From Actinomadura sp. DC4 (GTDB lineage: Bacteria; Actinomycetota; Actinomycetes; Streptosporangiales; Streptosporangiaceae), in assembly GCF_030406325.1 (NCBI RefSeq), contig NZ_JAUEQY010000040.1, positions 1-64,000 on the forward strand: a stretch of 64,000 nucleotides of DNA, read 5' to 3'. The position numbers and the translations under genes were made by a program. Below the pieces are notes generated by a model that saw only the letters and a program-made list of their open reading frames with translations, ran no database searches and was not told the origin of the DNA. This document shows, piece by piece, positions 25,840 through 35,191 of the stretch. The stretch's first letter is position 1. Each line of letters starts with the position of its first letter.

Positions 25840-26862
25840 CTACGTCGAAAGCGCGGTCAGCGCCGCGTCGACGTCGGCCTCCGTCGTGTAGAGGTGGAAC
25901 GCGGCCCGCAGGCGCCCGTCGCGTACGACCGCCCGGATGCCCGCCGCCTCCAGGCGGCGTGCGGCGTCCGGCACGTCGACGCTCACGATCGCGCTGCCGG
26001 TCGGCGGCCGGCCGAGGCCCTCCAGGAAACGACCGGCGAGCGCCACGTCGTGGGAGTGGATCTCATCGACGCCGATGTCGTTCAGCAGTTCCAGCGACGG
26101 CACCGCGCCGACGTAGGAGAACCACGCGGGCGAGATGTCGAAGCGCCGGGCCGAGGCGGCCAGCCGCAGCGGCGGGCCGAAGTAGGCGTGCTCCTCCCCC
26201 GCGTACCAGCCGGCCGCGCTCGGGCGGATCCACTCACGGGCGGCGGGGGCGATGTAACAGAAGGCGGCGCCGCGCGGGGCCATGAGCCACTTGTACGCGG
26301 CGCAGGCCAGCACGTCGAAGCGGGTCGCGTCCACCGGCAGCCAGCCGGCCGCCTGGGTCGCGTCGGCCACGACCAGCGCGCCGTTCGTGCGGGCCGCCGC
26401 CACGATGTCGTCGACCGGGGCGATCTCGCCGGTCGCCGACTGCACGATGCTGAAGGCCACCACCGTCGTACGGGAGTCGATCGCGTCGGCGAGGCGGTCC
26501 GGCGGCACGGTGCGTACGTTCAGGTCCTGGACCAGCCAGGGGAAAAGGTTCGACGTGAACTCGATGTCGGGCACGAGGACGTTCGCGCCGGCGGGCAGCG
26601 AAGCCGCCACCGGGGCCAGCAGCTCCGAGACCGCGGAGCCCACGGCGACGTCGTCCGGACCGGCCCCGACCAGCCGCGCGAACGCCGCGCGGGCCAGGCC
26701 CGTGGAGGCGTCCCACGCCATCCAGGGGGACGCGCCCCGCCGCCACTCGTCCAGGGCGCGGGACACCGCGTCCACGGTGGTCCGCGGTGGAAGGCCATAG
26801 CTCGCGGTGTTGAGCCAGCCCGGCTCGACCTGCCAGAGATGTAGGGCTTCGCGCAGTTTCAC
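25840..26862 (-). CDS. Class V aminotransferase-fold PLP enzyme
   Basis: A 340-aa PLP-dependent enzyme of the aminotransferase V/cysteine desulfurase fold. Lys191 in A-A-Y-K-W is the Schiff-base lysine and Asp167 (V-A-D-A-T-Q) binds the pyridine nitrogen. The protein lacks the cysteine loop of desulfurases and resembles EgtE- or kynureninase-like members, so a lyase or aminotransferase role is equally possible. Its GTG overlaps the stop of the MHS transporter gene by four bases (GTGA), so transporter and enzyme act on the same pathway. It converges on the broken glycosyltransferase. Confidence 0.88.
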   Translation of the reverse strand: MKLREALHLWQVEPGWLNTASYGLPPRTTVDAVSRALDEWRRGASPWMAWDASTGLARAAFARLVGAGPDDVAVGSAVSELLAPVAASLPAGANVLVPDIEFTSNLFPWLVQDLNVRTVPPDRLADAIDSRTTVVAFSIVQSATGEIAPVDDIVAAARTNGALVVADATQAAGWLPVDATRFDVLACAAYKWLMAPRGAAFCYIAPAAREWIRPSAAGWYAGEEHAYFGPPLRLAASARRFDISPAWFSYVGAVPSLELLNDIGVDEIHSHDVALAGRFLEGLGRPPTGSAIVSVDVPDAARRLEAAGIRAVVRDGRLRAAFHLYTTEADVDAALTALST

Positions 26863-28247
26863 CTATTAAGTCTGCCGCTCCGCGCGGTCGCGGAAACGTT
26901 CGCCGGTCCGGCGGCCGTCTCGAAGTCGGCGTCGCGTGTCTCCGGGCCGATCAGCGCTCCGACGAGGATGAGGACGCCGCCCAGGACGAGCAGCACGACC
27001 GGGGTGTCCTCGTACGGGATGAGGTGTCCCAGCCAGTCCTGGTAGTAGGCGTAACCGGCCGTCACCAGCAGCGGGAGGCTGTACCCCATGCCGAAGCCGC
27101 TGCCGCGGACCGCGGCGGGGAAGCGCTCGCAGATGTAGGAGGGCGTGACCGCGAACATGCTGGCGCCGCTGATCCGGATGAGCAGGGTGAGCACGAACAC
27201 GAGCGGCACGCCGGACCACGGCCCGCTCCTGGGCCATGAGGCGAGGAACGCGAATGCCGCCGCGCAGACCACGCCGACGCTCAACCCGCAGGCGATGAAG
27301 AACGTCCGGCGGCCGATCCGGTCGGTCAGCGCGCCGATCAGCGGGAAGCACAGAGTGTGGACGAACTGCGCGACCACGAGCACCCCGGTGACCTCGGTGG
27401 CGGTCAGCGTCGTCTGCGTGCCGAGCAGGGACGGCAGCAGCCCGGAGGCCATGTTGGAGGCGAACCAGACGCCGGCCATCAGCACGAACACCTGCCAGAA
27501 GCTGCGCCGCGCCGAGCCGAACAGCACCGTCTTCACCGGGTCGGCGCGCTTGGCCCTGCGGGCGGAGGCGAGCCAGACCTCCGACTCGCGCACCGTACGG
27601 GAGTAGTAGAGGAGGAAGACGACGCCGATGACCGCGCCCGCCGCGAACGGCACGCGCCAGCCCCACTCCGCGTACGCCGAGGTCGGCCCGCCGGCCGGGG
27701 CGATGTGCAGCATCGCGTAGCTCAGCAGGGAGATCGCGCAGTACGAGAGCGGGAACCCGATGCTGACCAGGCTCCCGTACAGGCCGCGCCGTCCGGGCGG
27801 GGCGATCTCCATGGCGAGCGGGATCGCGCCGGTGTACTCACCGCCGAGGAAGATCCCGTCGACGAACCGCAGCAGGATCATCAGCGCGACCGCCCACAGG
27901 CCGAGCTGCGCGTGGCCCGGCAGGACGGCGATGACGCCGGTGGTGGCCGCGCACCCCGCGACCGACAGCAGCGTCACCCGCCGGCGGCCGACACGGTCCG
28001 CGAGCCTGCCGAAGATCAGCGAACCTAGTGGCCGGCCGATCAGCGTCGACACGAAGACGGCCGCCGTGATGATCGCCCTGGTCCCCGAGGGGACGGAGGC
28101 CGGGACGAAGTAGGGCAGGGCGGGGGTCAGCGCGATGGTCGGCAGGTAGACGTCGAACATGTCGACGAAGAAGCCGAACGCCCCGCCGATCACCGCGGCT
28201 CTGCGCTGGGCGGTGTCGGGGGCGGCGGCGTGCGCGGTCGAGGTCAT
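26859..28247 (-). CDS. MFS metabolite:H+ symporter (MHS family)
   Basis: A 462-aa, twelve-helix transporter. Family marks include G-A-F-G-F-F-V-D-M-F-D-V-Y in helix 1, the G-R-L-A-D-R-V-G-R-R loop after helix 2, and E-Y-T-G-A in helix 4, as in sugar-porter/MHS uptake proteins for organic acids and aromatic acids. ATG 28247 is preferred; a GTG nine bases upstream is also possible. It is translationally coupled to the downstream class V aminotransferase and divergent from the DUF6282 operon, which suggests one import-and-breakdown system for an unidentified compound. Confidence 0.88.
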   Translation of the reverse strand: MTSTAHAAAPDTAQRRAAVIGGAFGFFVDMFDVYLPTIALTPALPYFVPASVPSGTRAIITAAVFVSTLIGRPLGSLIFGRLADRVGRRRVTLLSVAGCAATTGVIAVLPGHAQLGLWAVALMILLRFVDGIFLGGEYTGAIPLAMEIAPPGRRGLYGSLVSIGFPLSYCAISLLSYAMLHIAPAGGPTSAYAEWGWRVPFAAGAVIGVVFLLYYSRTVRESEVWLASARRAKRADPVKTVLFGSARRSFWQVFVLMAGVWFASNMASGLLPSLLGTQTTLTATEVTGVLVVAQFVHTLCFPLIGALTDRIGRRTFFIACGLSVGVVCAAAFAFLASWPRSGPWSGVPLVFVLTLLIRISGASMFAVTPSYICERFPAAVRGSGFGMGYSLPLLVTAGYAYYQDWLGHLIPYEDTPVVLLVLGGVLILVGALIGPETRDADFETAAGPANVSATARSGRLNR

Positions 28248-28307
28248 GGGTGGCACCAGTCCGGAGCTCGCGTGAGGGGGTCGCCGGGAGGCGAGGCGTG
28301 CTCCATT

Positions 28308-28317
28308 TTGTTGACAA
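28308..28317. promoter_or_regulatory. GntR-type operator candidate 1
   Basis: TTGT-TG-ACAA, a near-perfect dyad that also contains a -35-like TTGACA (28311-28316). It lies 61 bases before the MHS transporter start. It matches the second site at 28449 in the same divergent promoter region; FCD-type GntR proteins often bind T-T-G-T-N2-A-C-A-A sites. Confidence 0.45.
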
Positions 28318-28448
28318 TCGTGTGGCCAATCGTGGGGGGATGAACGGCGGCTGTCAAGGGATCACCTCACCCACCTGCCACTTCGTCGGCCCGTACGAGC
28401 GGCGTGATCCGTTGCCCGCATTGCGCCGTCGCGACTACGGTGACTAGA

Positions 28449-28458
28449 TTGTCGACAT
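28449..28458. promoter_or_regulatory. GntR-type operator candidate 2
   Basis: TTGT-CG-ACAT with a fully symmetric TGTCGACA core (28450-28457), 55 bases before the DUF6282 gene. Together with the site at 28308 it suggests that the GntR/FCD protein encoded at 30203 controls both divergent units. Confidence 0.45.
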
Positions 28459-28512
28459 TATTGATGCACATCCGGGTCTCCGATCGGCCTCCCGGGCCGG
28501 AAAGACGCCACC

Positions 28513-29442
28513 ATGACGAATGCTCCTTCTGCTCCCTCCGATCGGGCCCGCGCCCTCGTCGAGGGCGCGTACGACACGCACGTCCACGTGGCCCCCGACG
28601 TGATGAAGCGCCGCATCGACGACGTCGATCTGGCCCGCAGGTTCGCCGACGTCGGGATGGCGGGCTTCGTGCTGAAGTCCCACTACGTGCCGACCGCCGA
28701 GCGGGCGGCGGTCGTCCGCAAGGTGGTGCCGGGCGTACGGGCACTGGGGGCGATCACGCTCAACGGCTCGGTCGGCGGCCTGAACCCCTCGGCGGTGGAG
28801 ATCGCCGGGCGGCAGGACGCGCGCGTGGTCTGGATGCCGACCGTGGACAGCCGCAACCAGCGGGACAGCCGCGCGTCGGATCCGCCGGGTGCCAAGCCGC
28901 CGATGTGGGCGGCGCTCCAGGACGACCTGCGCGCCGCCGGGATCGAGCCGCCCGCGGTCGAGGTGGTCGACGGCGAGGGCGCCGTCACCCCCGCCGTACG
29001 CGACGTGCTGACGGTCGTGGCCGCGCACGGCATGACGCTGGCCACCGGCCACCTCAACGCGGAGGAGATCGTCGCGGTCGCCGACGCGGCGTTCGAGGCG
29101 GGCGTACGCTGTGTCGTCGTGACGCACCCGGAGTTCACCTCCCAGCGGCTCCCCGTTGACGTGCAACGCCGGCTCGCCGACCGCGGCGCGCTGCTGGAAC
29201 GGTGCTTCACCACCCCGCACACCGGCAAGGTCTCCTGGCGGCGGCTCCTCGACACCATCCGGGCGGTCGGGCCCGCGCACTCGGTGCTCTCCAGCGACCT
29301 GGGCCAGCCGTTCAACCCGCCGGTCGAGGACGGCCTCGCGCTCATGGCCGACACGCTGCTGGAGGACGGTTTCGGCGAGGAGGAGATCCGCGCGATGGCG
29401 GTCGCGAACTCCGTCCGGGTCGCCGGCGAGGACCCCCGGTGA
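28513..29442 (+). CDS. DUF6282 family metal-dependent hydrolase-like protein
   Basis: A 309-aa amidohydrolase-like protein. The N-terminal D-T-H-V-H motif (His23, His25), a later T-G-H-L-N, V-V-T-H-P-E and a C-terminal S-S-D-L-G-Q supply the His/Asp metal ligands expected of a TIM-barrel hydrolase. It is the first gene of a three-gene operon joined by 4-nt GTGA overlaps: hydrolase, DUF1932 dehydrogenase, GntR regulator. The reaction is unknown. ATG 28513 follows GGAAAG at a slightly long distance. Confidence 0.85.
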   Translation: MTNAPSAPSDRARALVEGAYDTHVHVAPDVMKRRIDDVDLARRFADVGMAGFVLKSHYVPTAERAAVVRKVVPGVRALGAITLNGSVGGLNPSAVEIAGRQDARVVWMPTVDSRNQRDSRASDPPGAKPPMWAALQDDLRAAGIEPPAVEVVDGEGAVTPAVRDVLTVVAAHGMTLATGHLNAEEIVAVADAAFEAGVRCVVVTHPEFTSQRLPVDVQRRLADRGALLERCFTTPHTGKVSWRRLLDTIRAVGPAHSVLSSDLGQPFNPPVEDGLALMADTLLEDGFGEEEIRAMAVANSVRVAGEDPR

Positions 29443-30206
29443 CGGCCGGGCTCTGCGTCGCGGTCCTGGGCCTGGGCGAGGCCGGCGGCGCGATCGCCCG
29501 CGACCTGGCCGGGGCGGGCGTGCGGGTGCGCGCGTACGACCCGCTGCCCAAGCGGATGGACGGCCTGGTCGCGTGCGCGGACGAGGCCGACGCGGCGCGC
29601 GGCGCTGGCCTCGTTCTCAGTGTGAACAGTGCCAAGGCCGCCGAGGACGCACTGCGCGCCGGTCTTCCGGGGCTGGGCGAGGGCGCGGTGTGGGCCGACC
29701 TGAACACCGGGGCGCCCGCGCTCAAGCGCCGGCTCGGCGAGCTGGCCGGCGACGCCTTCGCCGACGTCTCGCTCATGGCGCCCGTACCGGGCAAGGGGCT
29801 GCACACGCCGATGCTGGTGTCCGGCCCGGCCGCCCGCGCGTACGCCGGCCTGCTGAGTCCGGTGGGCGCGCGGGTCACCGTGCTCGACGGGCCGGCCGGT
29901 GAGGCGGCCACCCGCAAGCTGCTGCGCAGCGTGTTCTTCAAGGGCATGGCGGCGTCGGTGGTGGAGGCACTGTACGCCGCCCGCGCGGCCGGCCTCGAGG
30001 ACTGGATGCGCGCGCACATCGCCGAGGAGCTGACCGCCGCCGACGCGGCCTTCGCCGAACGCCTGGAGACCGGCAGCCACCGCCACGCGGCGCGCCGGGC
30101 CGAGGAGATGCGCGCGGCGGCCGAGCTGCTCACCGAGCTGGACGTGCCACCGAGGATCAGCGAGGCGAGCCGCGCGTGGCTGGCCCAGCTCGACGGAGCC
30201 CCGTGA
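29439..30206 (+). CDS. NAD(P)-dependent oxidoreductase with DUF1932 C-terminus
   Basis: A 255-aa dehydrogenase of the 6-phosphogluconate/3-hydroxyisobutyrate superfamily. The N-terminal Rossmann fold has G-L-G-E-A-G-G near residues 10-16. The C-terminal all-helical DUF1932 domain starts near residue 150 with the catalytic-type Lys in R-S-V-F-F-K-G-M-A. GTG 29439 overlaps the upstream stop, and its own TGA overlaps the GntR GTG. DUF1932 proteins include phosphogluconate-like dehydrogenases of catabolic loci. A beta-hydroxyacid substrate would fit the operon, but none is identified. Confidence 0.88.
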   Translation: MTAGLCVAVLGLGEAGGAIARDLAGAGVRVRAYDPLPKRMDGLVACADEADAARGAGLVLSVNSAKAAEDALRAGLPGLGEGAVWADLNTGAPALKRRLGELAGDAFADVSLMAPVPGKGLHTPMLVSGPAARAYAGLLSPVGARVTVLDGPAGEAATRKLLRSVFFKGMAASVVEALYAARAAGLEDWMRAHIAEELTAADAAFAERLETGSHRHAARRAEEMRAAAELLTELDVPPRISEASRAWLAQLDGAP

Positions 30207-30820
30207 CCGGCGGCGTCCTGGCCGCGATCCGCGACGCGATCGTCCGTGGCGAGTTCGCGCCGAACCAGCGGCTGGTGGAGGCGGACCTGTCCGAACGGTT
30301 CGGCGCGAGCCGCAGCGGCGTACGCTCGGCGCTGTTCGAGCTGGCCAACGAGGGCCTGGTCGAACGCGTGCAGAACCGCGGCGCCCGGGTCCGCGCCGTC
30401 ACGCTGGACGAGGCGATCGAGATCTCCGAGGTCCGCATGGTGGTGGAGGGGCTGTGCGCGGCCAAGGCCGCCGAGCGCGTCACCGCCGAGGAGATCACCG
30501 AGCTACGCGGCCTGGGCACGGCGATGCGAACGGCCGTCGCCGACGGGCACGTCCTGCGCTACTCCGAGCTGAACCAGACGCTGCACGGGCGCATCCTGCG
30601 GATCGGCGGCCAGTCGGCCGCCGCCGGGGTACTGGAGCGCCTGCGCGCGCAGAACGTACGCCACCAGTACCGCCTCGCCCTGCTGCCGGGCCGCCCCGGC
30701 GTCTCGCTCGGCGAGCACCTGGCGATCATCGACGAGATCTGCGCCCGAGCCCCGGACGCCGCCGAACGCGCCGCCCGCCGCCACCTGCTGAGCGTCATCG
30801 CCGCACTGAAGACCGCCTGA
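30203..30820 (+). CDS. GntR-family regulator (FCD domain)
   Basis: A 205-aa regulator: N-terminal GntR winged helix (residues 1-70, with L-S-E-R-F-G-A-S-R-S-G-V-R recognition helix) and C-terminal FCD ligand domain, whose metal-binding His/Asp pattern is partly visible in L-N-Q-T-L-H-G-R-I and later H-L. GTG 30203 overlaps the dehydrogenase stop by four bases and has GGAG upstream, which rules out the longer frame from 30176. It probably represses its own operon and the divergent MHS transporter through the two TTGTnnACAa sites. Confidence 0.9.
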   Translation: MTGGVLAAIRDAIVRGEFAPNQRLVEADLSERFGASRSGVRSALFELANEGLVERVQNRGARVRAVTLDEAIEISEVRMVVEGLCAAKAAERVTAEEITELRGLGTAMRTAVADGHVLRYSELNQTLHGRILRIGGQSAAAGVLERLRAQNVRHQYRLALLPGRPGVSLGEHLAIIDEICARAPDAAERAARRHLLSVIAALKTA

Positions 30821-30828
30821 CCTGGGAC

Positions 30829-31461
30829 TTACGCGCGGCAGCTGATCTCCATGCCGTCCTCCACGGGGAAGGCGACGCTGACGTAGCCGTTCGCCGGGTC
30901 GCGGACGTGGTCGAGGTAGCCGGCCATGGCGGACATGCCGATGTCGTCGGCGACGACCAGCGCACCCGGCGCGAGTCGTGGTTCGAGCGAGCGCAGGACC
31001 GGCAGGCACAGGTCCTTCCAGCCGTCGAGCAGCACGAAGCCGATCGGACCGGCGATTTCGGCGAGAGTCTCGCGCGCGTCGCCGGGCAGGACGGTGGCCA
31101 CCCCGCCGAGCCCGGCCTCGTCCAGGTTGGCCCGCGCGGCGGCGACCTTGGCCGCGCTCATCTCGGTGCCGTAGACCCGGCCGGCGCCGTTGTCCGCGAC
31201 CGCGGCGGCCAGGTAGATCGTGGAGATCCCGAACGAGGTGCCGAACTCCACGGCCGTCCCGGGCCGTGCGGCCCGGACCAGGGCGTACAGCAACTCGCCG
31301 CCTTGCCGGGAGATCGGCAGGTAGAGGCCCTCCCGCGCGTCGGCGAGCTCCTGCGCGGTGCCGGTGGCGCGGGAGACCGGCCGCTCTTCGTCGAGAGCCG
31401 CCTCGGCGAACAGCCGGTCGAGGGTGTCGTGAACCTTTTGTGCGTGCAGTGATGCGGGCAT
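30829..31461 (-). CDS. SAM-dependent O-methyltransferase (methyltransferase 3 family)
   Basis: A 210-aa catechol-O-methyltransferase-like enzyme. The SAM-binding loop is E-F-G-T-S-F-G-I-S-T at 72-81, with an acidic Glu near residue 98 (Y-G-T-E-M) for the ribose and L-L-D-G-W-K-D near 140 for divalent metal binding. It is divergent from a TetR-family gene, with 56 bases between the starts and a palindrome in between, so TetR probably represses it. The acceptor is likely a phenolic compound; this is inference. ATG 31461 has no strong ribosome site. Confidence 0.88.
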   Translation of the reverse strand: MPASLHAQKVHDTLDRLFAEAALDEERPVSRATGTAQELADAREGLYLPISRQGGELLYALVRAARPGTAVEFGTSFGISTIYLAAAVADNGAGRVYGTEMSAAKVAAARANLDEAGLGGVATVLPGDARETLAEIAGPIGFVLLDGWKDLCLPVLRSLEPRLAPGALVVADDIGMSAMAGYLDHVRDPANGYVSVAFPVEDGMEISCRA

Positions 31462-31473
31462 GATCTGTAGGCT

Positions 31474-31491
31474 AGACGCGACGTTGCGTCT
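31474..31491. promoter_or_regulatory. TetR-type operator palindrome
   Basis: AGACGCGAC and GTTGCGTCT form an 18-base palindrome with a single mismatch, centred between the divergent O-methyltransferase and TetR genes. Size and position match a TetR dimer site controlling both promoters. Confidence 0.6.
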
Positions 31492-31517
31492 TGTCTAGCT
31501 CCGCTAGGGTGGTCCGC

Positions 31518-32123
31518 ATGGGTTCTGACGGGGGCGTCGCCGCTCCTTCGGCCGGCCACCACGGCAACCGGCACGGACGCAGCGAGCAGGCCCGCCGGGC
31601 CGTGCTGGAGGCCGCCGACGACCTGCTGGTCGAGCGCGGTTTCGCGGGCGTGACCATCGAGGGCATCGCCGCCCGCGCGGGCGTGGCCAAGCAGACCATC
31701 TACCGCTGGTGGCCGTCCAAGGTCGACATCTTGATGGACGCGTTCGTGGACGACATGGTCCAGCACCTGACCCCGCCCGACCAGGGTGACCTGGGCCGGG
31801 AGCTGCGTACCCACCTGAGCCGGCTGGCCCGCTTCCTGACCGGATCCGACCCGGGCGCGGTGTTCCGCGCGCTCGCCGGGCTGGCCCAGCACGACCCGGA
31901 GATGGCGGCCCGTTTCCGTACCGAATGCCTGGTCCACCAGCGAGCGCTGGACCGCCTGCCGATCGAGCGGGCCATCGCACGCGGCGAGCTGCCGCCGGAC
32001 ACCGACGTCGAACTCGCCGTCGACCGCCTCGTCGGCCCCGTCCACTACCGCGCCCTGGTCACCGGTGACCCGCTCCCCCGCGCCTTCACCGACGCACTCG
32101 TCGACCGGTTCCTCGCCGGCTGA
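31518..32123 (+). CDS. TetR-family transcriptional regulator
   Basis: A 201-aa repressor. The N-terminal helix-turn-helix reads T-I-E-G-I-A-A-R-A-G-V-A-K-Q-T-I-Y-R-W-W (about residues 47-66), followed by the P-S-K-x-D-I-L boundary and a helical ligand domain of the TetR_C type. ATG 31518 with AGGGTGG upstream is chosen over the TTG at 31491, which would lie inside the operator. It is divergent from the O-methyltransferase gene and probably regulates it. Confidence 0.92.
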   Translation: MGSDGGVAAPSAGHHGNRHGRSEQARRAVLEAADDLLVERGFAGVTIEGIAARAGVAKQTIYRWWPSKVDILMDAFVDDMVQHLTPPDQGDLGRELRTHLSRLARFLTGSDPGAVFRALAGLAQHDPEMAARFRTECLVHQRALDRLPIERAIARGELPPDTDVELAVDRLVGPVHYRALVTGDPLPRAFTDALVDRFLAG

Positions 32124-32178
32124 CGCGGCTCGAAGCCCGCCCGCTCGGCGAGGACCGGCCGGGACTTCGGGATGGGGC

Positions 32179-32215
32179 CCCGGGGGCGCGGAGAGCGCTC
32201 CGTCGCGCCCCCGGG
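32179..32215. terminator. Hairpin terminator between tetR and the cellulase gene
   Basis: CCCGGGGGCGCG (32179-32190) pairs perfectly with CGCGCCCCCGGG (32204-32215); inner GGAG/CTCC shortens the loop to four bases. It sits between two convergent stop codons and can serve both strands. Confidence 0.7.
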
Positions 32216-32225
32216 ACCGGCTCGG

Positions 32226-35147
32226 TCACTGGTCGAAGAGCTGTCCGTACGTCGCCATCGCCATCGCGATGTCGGACTGAGCCCAGAAGCGGTGGTAGGT
32301 GAACGTCGGCGCGGCCCCGCCGTTCAGGTAGCTCTGCACCTTCGACCAGCTCGGGTCCTGCTTGTACCAGGACCGGATGGACAGGAACGTCGCGGTGGAA
32401 TCGATCTTGTCGCCGTCCGGCATGGTGCCGGTCCAGCCCGACGGGACGTACACGCCGTCGTGGTTGGTGTTGGAGGTGCTGTACGCCTGGGTGAAGCGGT
32501 TGTAGTCGGTCCTGGTCTCCGGCACCGAGACGCCGATGCCGTCCTGGTCGCCGGTCCACATGTCATCCAGCAGCGTCTTGGCCGTGGACCTGGCGGTCGC
32601 GTCGCCGGACTTGGCGGCGTAGTAGGCCAGTGTCTTGGCGTACGCCGCGGTCACGCCGACGTCGTTCGTGTAGTCGGCGATCGTGACGTGCAGGCCGCTG
32701 TTGGCGCCGGGGCTGGTGGCGTTCCAGGTGTCGGGCTGGCCGCTCCAGTGCAGCGTGGAGGGGATCTGGTAGGTCCCGTCCGGGTTCAGGGTGGTGTTGG
32801 CGGTCGCCCACGTCACCCACTTGTCGAGCAGGGCCTTGGCCGCGGTGTCGCCGCTGACGTAGTAGTACTCGGCGACGCGCTCCATCGACCACGCCTGGAA
32901 GCCGAACCACTGGTTGCTCGGCGGGTCGTGGTAGACCGGCTGCCAGTCGTAGGCCATGCCGTAGAAGGTCGGGTCGCCGGACGGCGGAGTCCCGTACGCG
33001 CCGCTCCAGCTGTTGGTCGCCCCGCCGGCGATGGCGCCCTCGGAGGACTGCAGCCACCGGTAGAACTCGAGCTGCCGCGCCAGGCTCTTCTTCCAGTCGT
33101 CCACGCCGGTCGCCGACTTCGGCCGCATCGCGGCGTCGTTGACCAGCGCGTACGCGGCGAGCGGGTTCTGGTAGCCCGAGTGGGACGCGCTGTCGCCGAT
33201 GCGCCAGGCCCAGCCCGCGTTCGTGTCGGTCGCGCCGCCCCAGGCGTAGTACCAGGAGAGCAGGTAGTGCGCGCTGTCCTTGCCGGTGCCGGCCGGGCAG
33301 CTCGGGCTCGTGCAGCCGCCGATCTTCTTGAAGTACTTGTCGAAGAAGGAGTACCGCAGGTAGTCGCCCATCTTCCCGGCCTTGGCCACGGTGGTGGCCA
33401 CGTCCGCGGTCTTGCCCTGCGCCTTGGCCCAGGTGTCCGCCCAGTACGCCGCCTGGATGGCGCGCGCGTCGGCGTCCGGGGCGTCGGTGTACTTCCACTG
33501 CTTGGCGTAGGAGGAGTCCTTCACGAACAGGTCCAGGTAGCCGTTCGTACCGCCGTAGGCGAACTTGTCGCAGGTCGGCTGCGGGATCGTCTCCCAGACC
33601 GACTCCTGCGGGCCGCGCTGGTAGCTGTTGATGTAGGAGGGCGCCTTTGTGGCCGGCCCGTTCTCGCAGCCGCCGCCCGGGGCGTCGCCGTAGCCGTAGA
33701 CGTTGTCGACGTCCTGCAGCCAGTGCATGCCGTACACGTCGTCGGTGCCGTACGCGGACTTCAGCTCGGCCGCGATCGGGTCCTGGCCGACGGCGACGCC
33801 GGTGTCGAGCTGTGAGGGGTACTGCTCGGGCAGGTCGTGCTCCGGCGCGTACGTCGCCGGCTTGCCCGCGTCGTAGAAGGAGTTGGTCGGCTGGTCGGCG
33901 TGGGTCGGGATCATGTACTTCTCCATGAGCGCCCACGCGTCGTTGAACCTGCTCCAGTCGCCGGTGACCTTCCCGTACACCGCCTGCATCCAGATCAGGT
34001 AGCTGTACGCCTCGGAGGTGGTCTCATGGCCCTGGTCCGGCGCCTCGACCATGAGCGTCTCGACCGAGTGGTACGGGATGCCCTCCTTGCTGAAGTAGCC
34101 GCTGGCCGGGTCTGTGATCTTGTTGTAGAGGCTGAGGAACCGCTCCTCGTACGCGCCGTTCGACTTGGTCTCGGTCACGGTGACGGTCGCGGTCTCATAG
34201 CCCGTGGCCTTGGCGGTGAAGACGGCCGCGCCGGTGCCGGAGGCGTCCGCGGTGATCGTGACGTTCTGCGCGGTGGACCAGTTCGCCGGGGTGAAGGTCA
34301 GCGTGCCGCCGCCGGTGACCGACAGGCCGGTGTTGCCGCTCGCCCGCGCGACGGTGACGGTGACGTCGCCCGAGGGCCGGCCGGACGGCTTCACGCCGAA
34401 CGTCCCGGTCTTGCCCTGCTGGACGGCGAGCGTCGCAGGGCTCGCGACGATCGCGGGCCCGCTGGCGACGTGCACGCCGACGGGCGTCGACTCGGCGGTG
34501 GCGCCCTGGCCGTCGTAGGCCTTGGCGTAGAGGGAGTAGTCGCCGGCCGGGACGTTCGTCCAGCTCGCGGCGTACGGCGCCGAGGTGTCGGTGCCGAGCA
34601 GCGTGGTGTCGCTGTAGAACTCCACCTTGCTGATCGAGGCGCCGTCCGCCGCCGAGGCCGTGGCGGCGAGCGGGATCGTGGCGCCGGAGGAGTAGGTCGC
34701 GCCCGCGGCCGGGCTGGTCAGCGCGACCGTCGGTGCCTGGTGCGCGCCGGTGCAGGTCGTGCCGTTGAGCGAGAACGAGGCCGGGGCGGTGTTGGTGCCG
34801 CTGTAGGTGAAGTTCGCGCCGAGGCTGGTCGTGGCGCCCGTGGCGAGCGTGCCGTTCCAGCTCACGTTGGTGATGGTGACGTCCTTGGCGGACTGGGTCC
34901 AGTTACCGCTCCAGCCCTGGGTGAGCTGCTGGTTCCCGGTGTAGGAGTACTTCAGCGTCCAGCCGTTGATCGCCGGGCCGAGGTTGGTCAGCGTGAGGTT
35001 CACGCTGAAGCCGGACCCCCAGTCGTTGGCCGAGTAGTCGACCTTGCACTGGACGTCGGCGGCGTGCGCGCCCGGTGCGGCGACGAGCGCGCCGGCCAGG
35101 AGTGTCAGGGCGACCAGGAACGGCCGCCATCGGGGGCGTCTCTTCAT
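32226..35147 (-). CDS. Secreted GH48 cellulase with CBM2 (reducing-end cellobiohydrolase)
   Basis: A 973-aa secreted enzyme that releases cellobiose from cellulose. Layout: signal peptide 1-30 (K-R-R-P-R-W-R, hydrophobic core, A-H-A-A); CBM2 cellulose-binding module 31-133 with a Cys34-Cys132 pair and exposed Trp63, Trp79, Trp83; an Ig-like Big_7 module about 138-230; a second beta-sandwich linker module to about 329; GH48 catalytic domain 330-973. The conserved G-H-E-T-T-S-E-A segment (His374, Glu375, Glu379) contains the family's catalytic acid. GAGGAG precedes ATG 35147. The LacI gene lies 44 bases upstream on the same strand, so both share the CebR-type box. Confidence 0.95.
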   Translation of the reverse strand: MKRRPRWRPFLVALTLLAGALVAAPGAHAADVQCKVDYSANDWGSGFSVNLTLTNLGPAINGWTLKYSYTGNQQLTQGWSGNWTQSAKDVTITNVSWNGTLATGATTSLGANFTYSGTNTAPASFSLNGTTCTGAHQAPTVALTSPAAGATYSSGATIPLAATASAADGASISKVEFYSDTTLLGTDTSAPYAASWTNVPAGDYSLYAKAYDGQGATAESTPVGVHVASGPAIVASPATLAVQQGKTGTFGVKPSGRPSGDVTVTVARASGNTGLSVTGGGTLTFTPANWSTAQNVTITADASGTGAAVFTAKATGYETATVTVTETKSNGAYEERFLSLYNKITDPASGYFSKEGIPYHSVETLMVEAPDQGHETTSEAYSYLIWMQAVYGKVTGDWSRFNDAWALMEKYMIPTHADQPTNSFYDAGKPATYAPEHDLPEQYPSQLDTGVAVGQDPIAAELKSAYGTDDVYGMHWLQDVDNVYGYGDAPGGGCENGPATKAPSYINSYQRGPQESVWETIPQPTCDKFAYGGTNGYLDLFVKDSSYAKQWKYTDAPDADARAIQAAYWADTWAKAQGKTADVATTVAKAGKMGDYLRYSFFDKYFKKIGGCTSPSCPAGTGKDSAHYLLSWYYAWGGATDTNAGWAWRIGDSASHSGYQNPLAAYALVNDAAMRPKSATGVDDWKKSLARQLEFYRWLQSSEGAIAGGATNSWSGAYGTPPSGDPTFYGMAYDWQPVYHDPPSNQWFGFQAWSMERVAEYYYVSGDTAAKALLDKWVTWATANTTLNPDGTYQIPSTLHWSGQPDTWNATSPGANSGLHVTIADYTNDVGVTAAYAKTLAYYAAKSGDATARSTAKTLLDDMWTGDQDGIGVSVPETRTDYNRFTQAYSTSNTNHDGVYVPSGWTGTMPDGDKIDSTATFLSIRSWYKQDPSWSKVQSYLNGGAAPTFTYHRFWAQSDIAMAMATYGQLFDQ

Positions 35148-35191
35148 GGTGATCTCCTCTGGCGGGGGGCTGCCGGCCGACGCGGGCCGGG

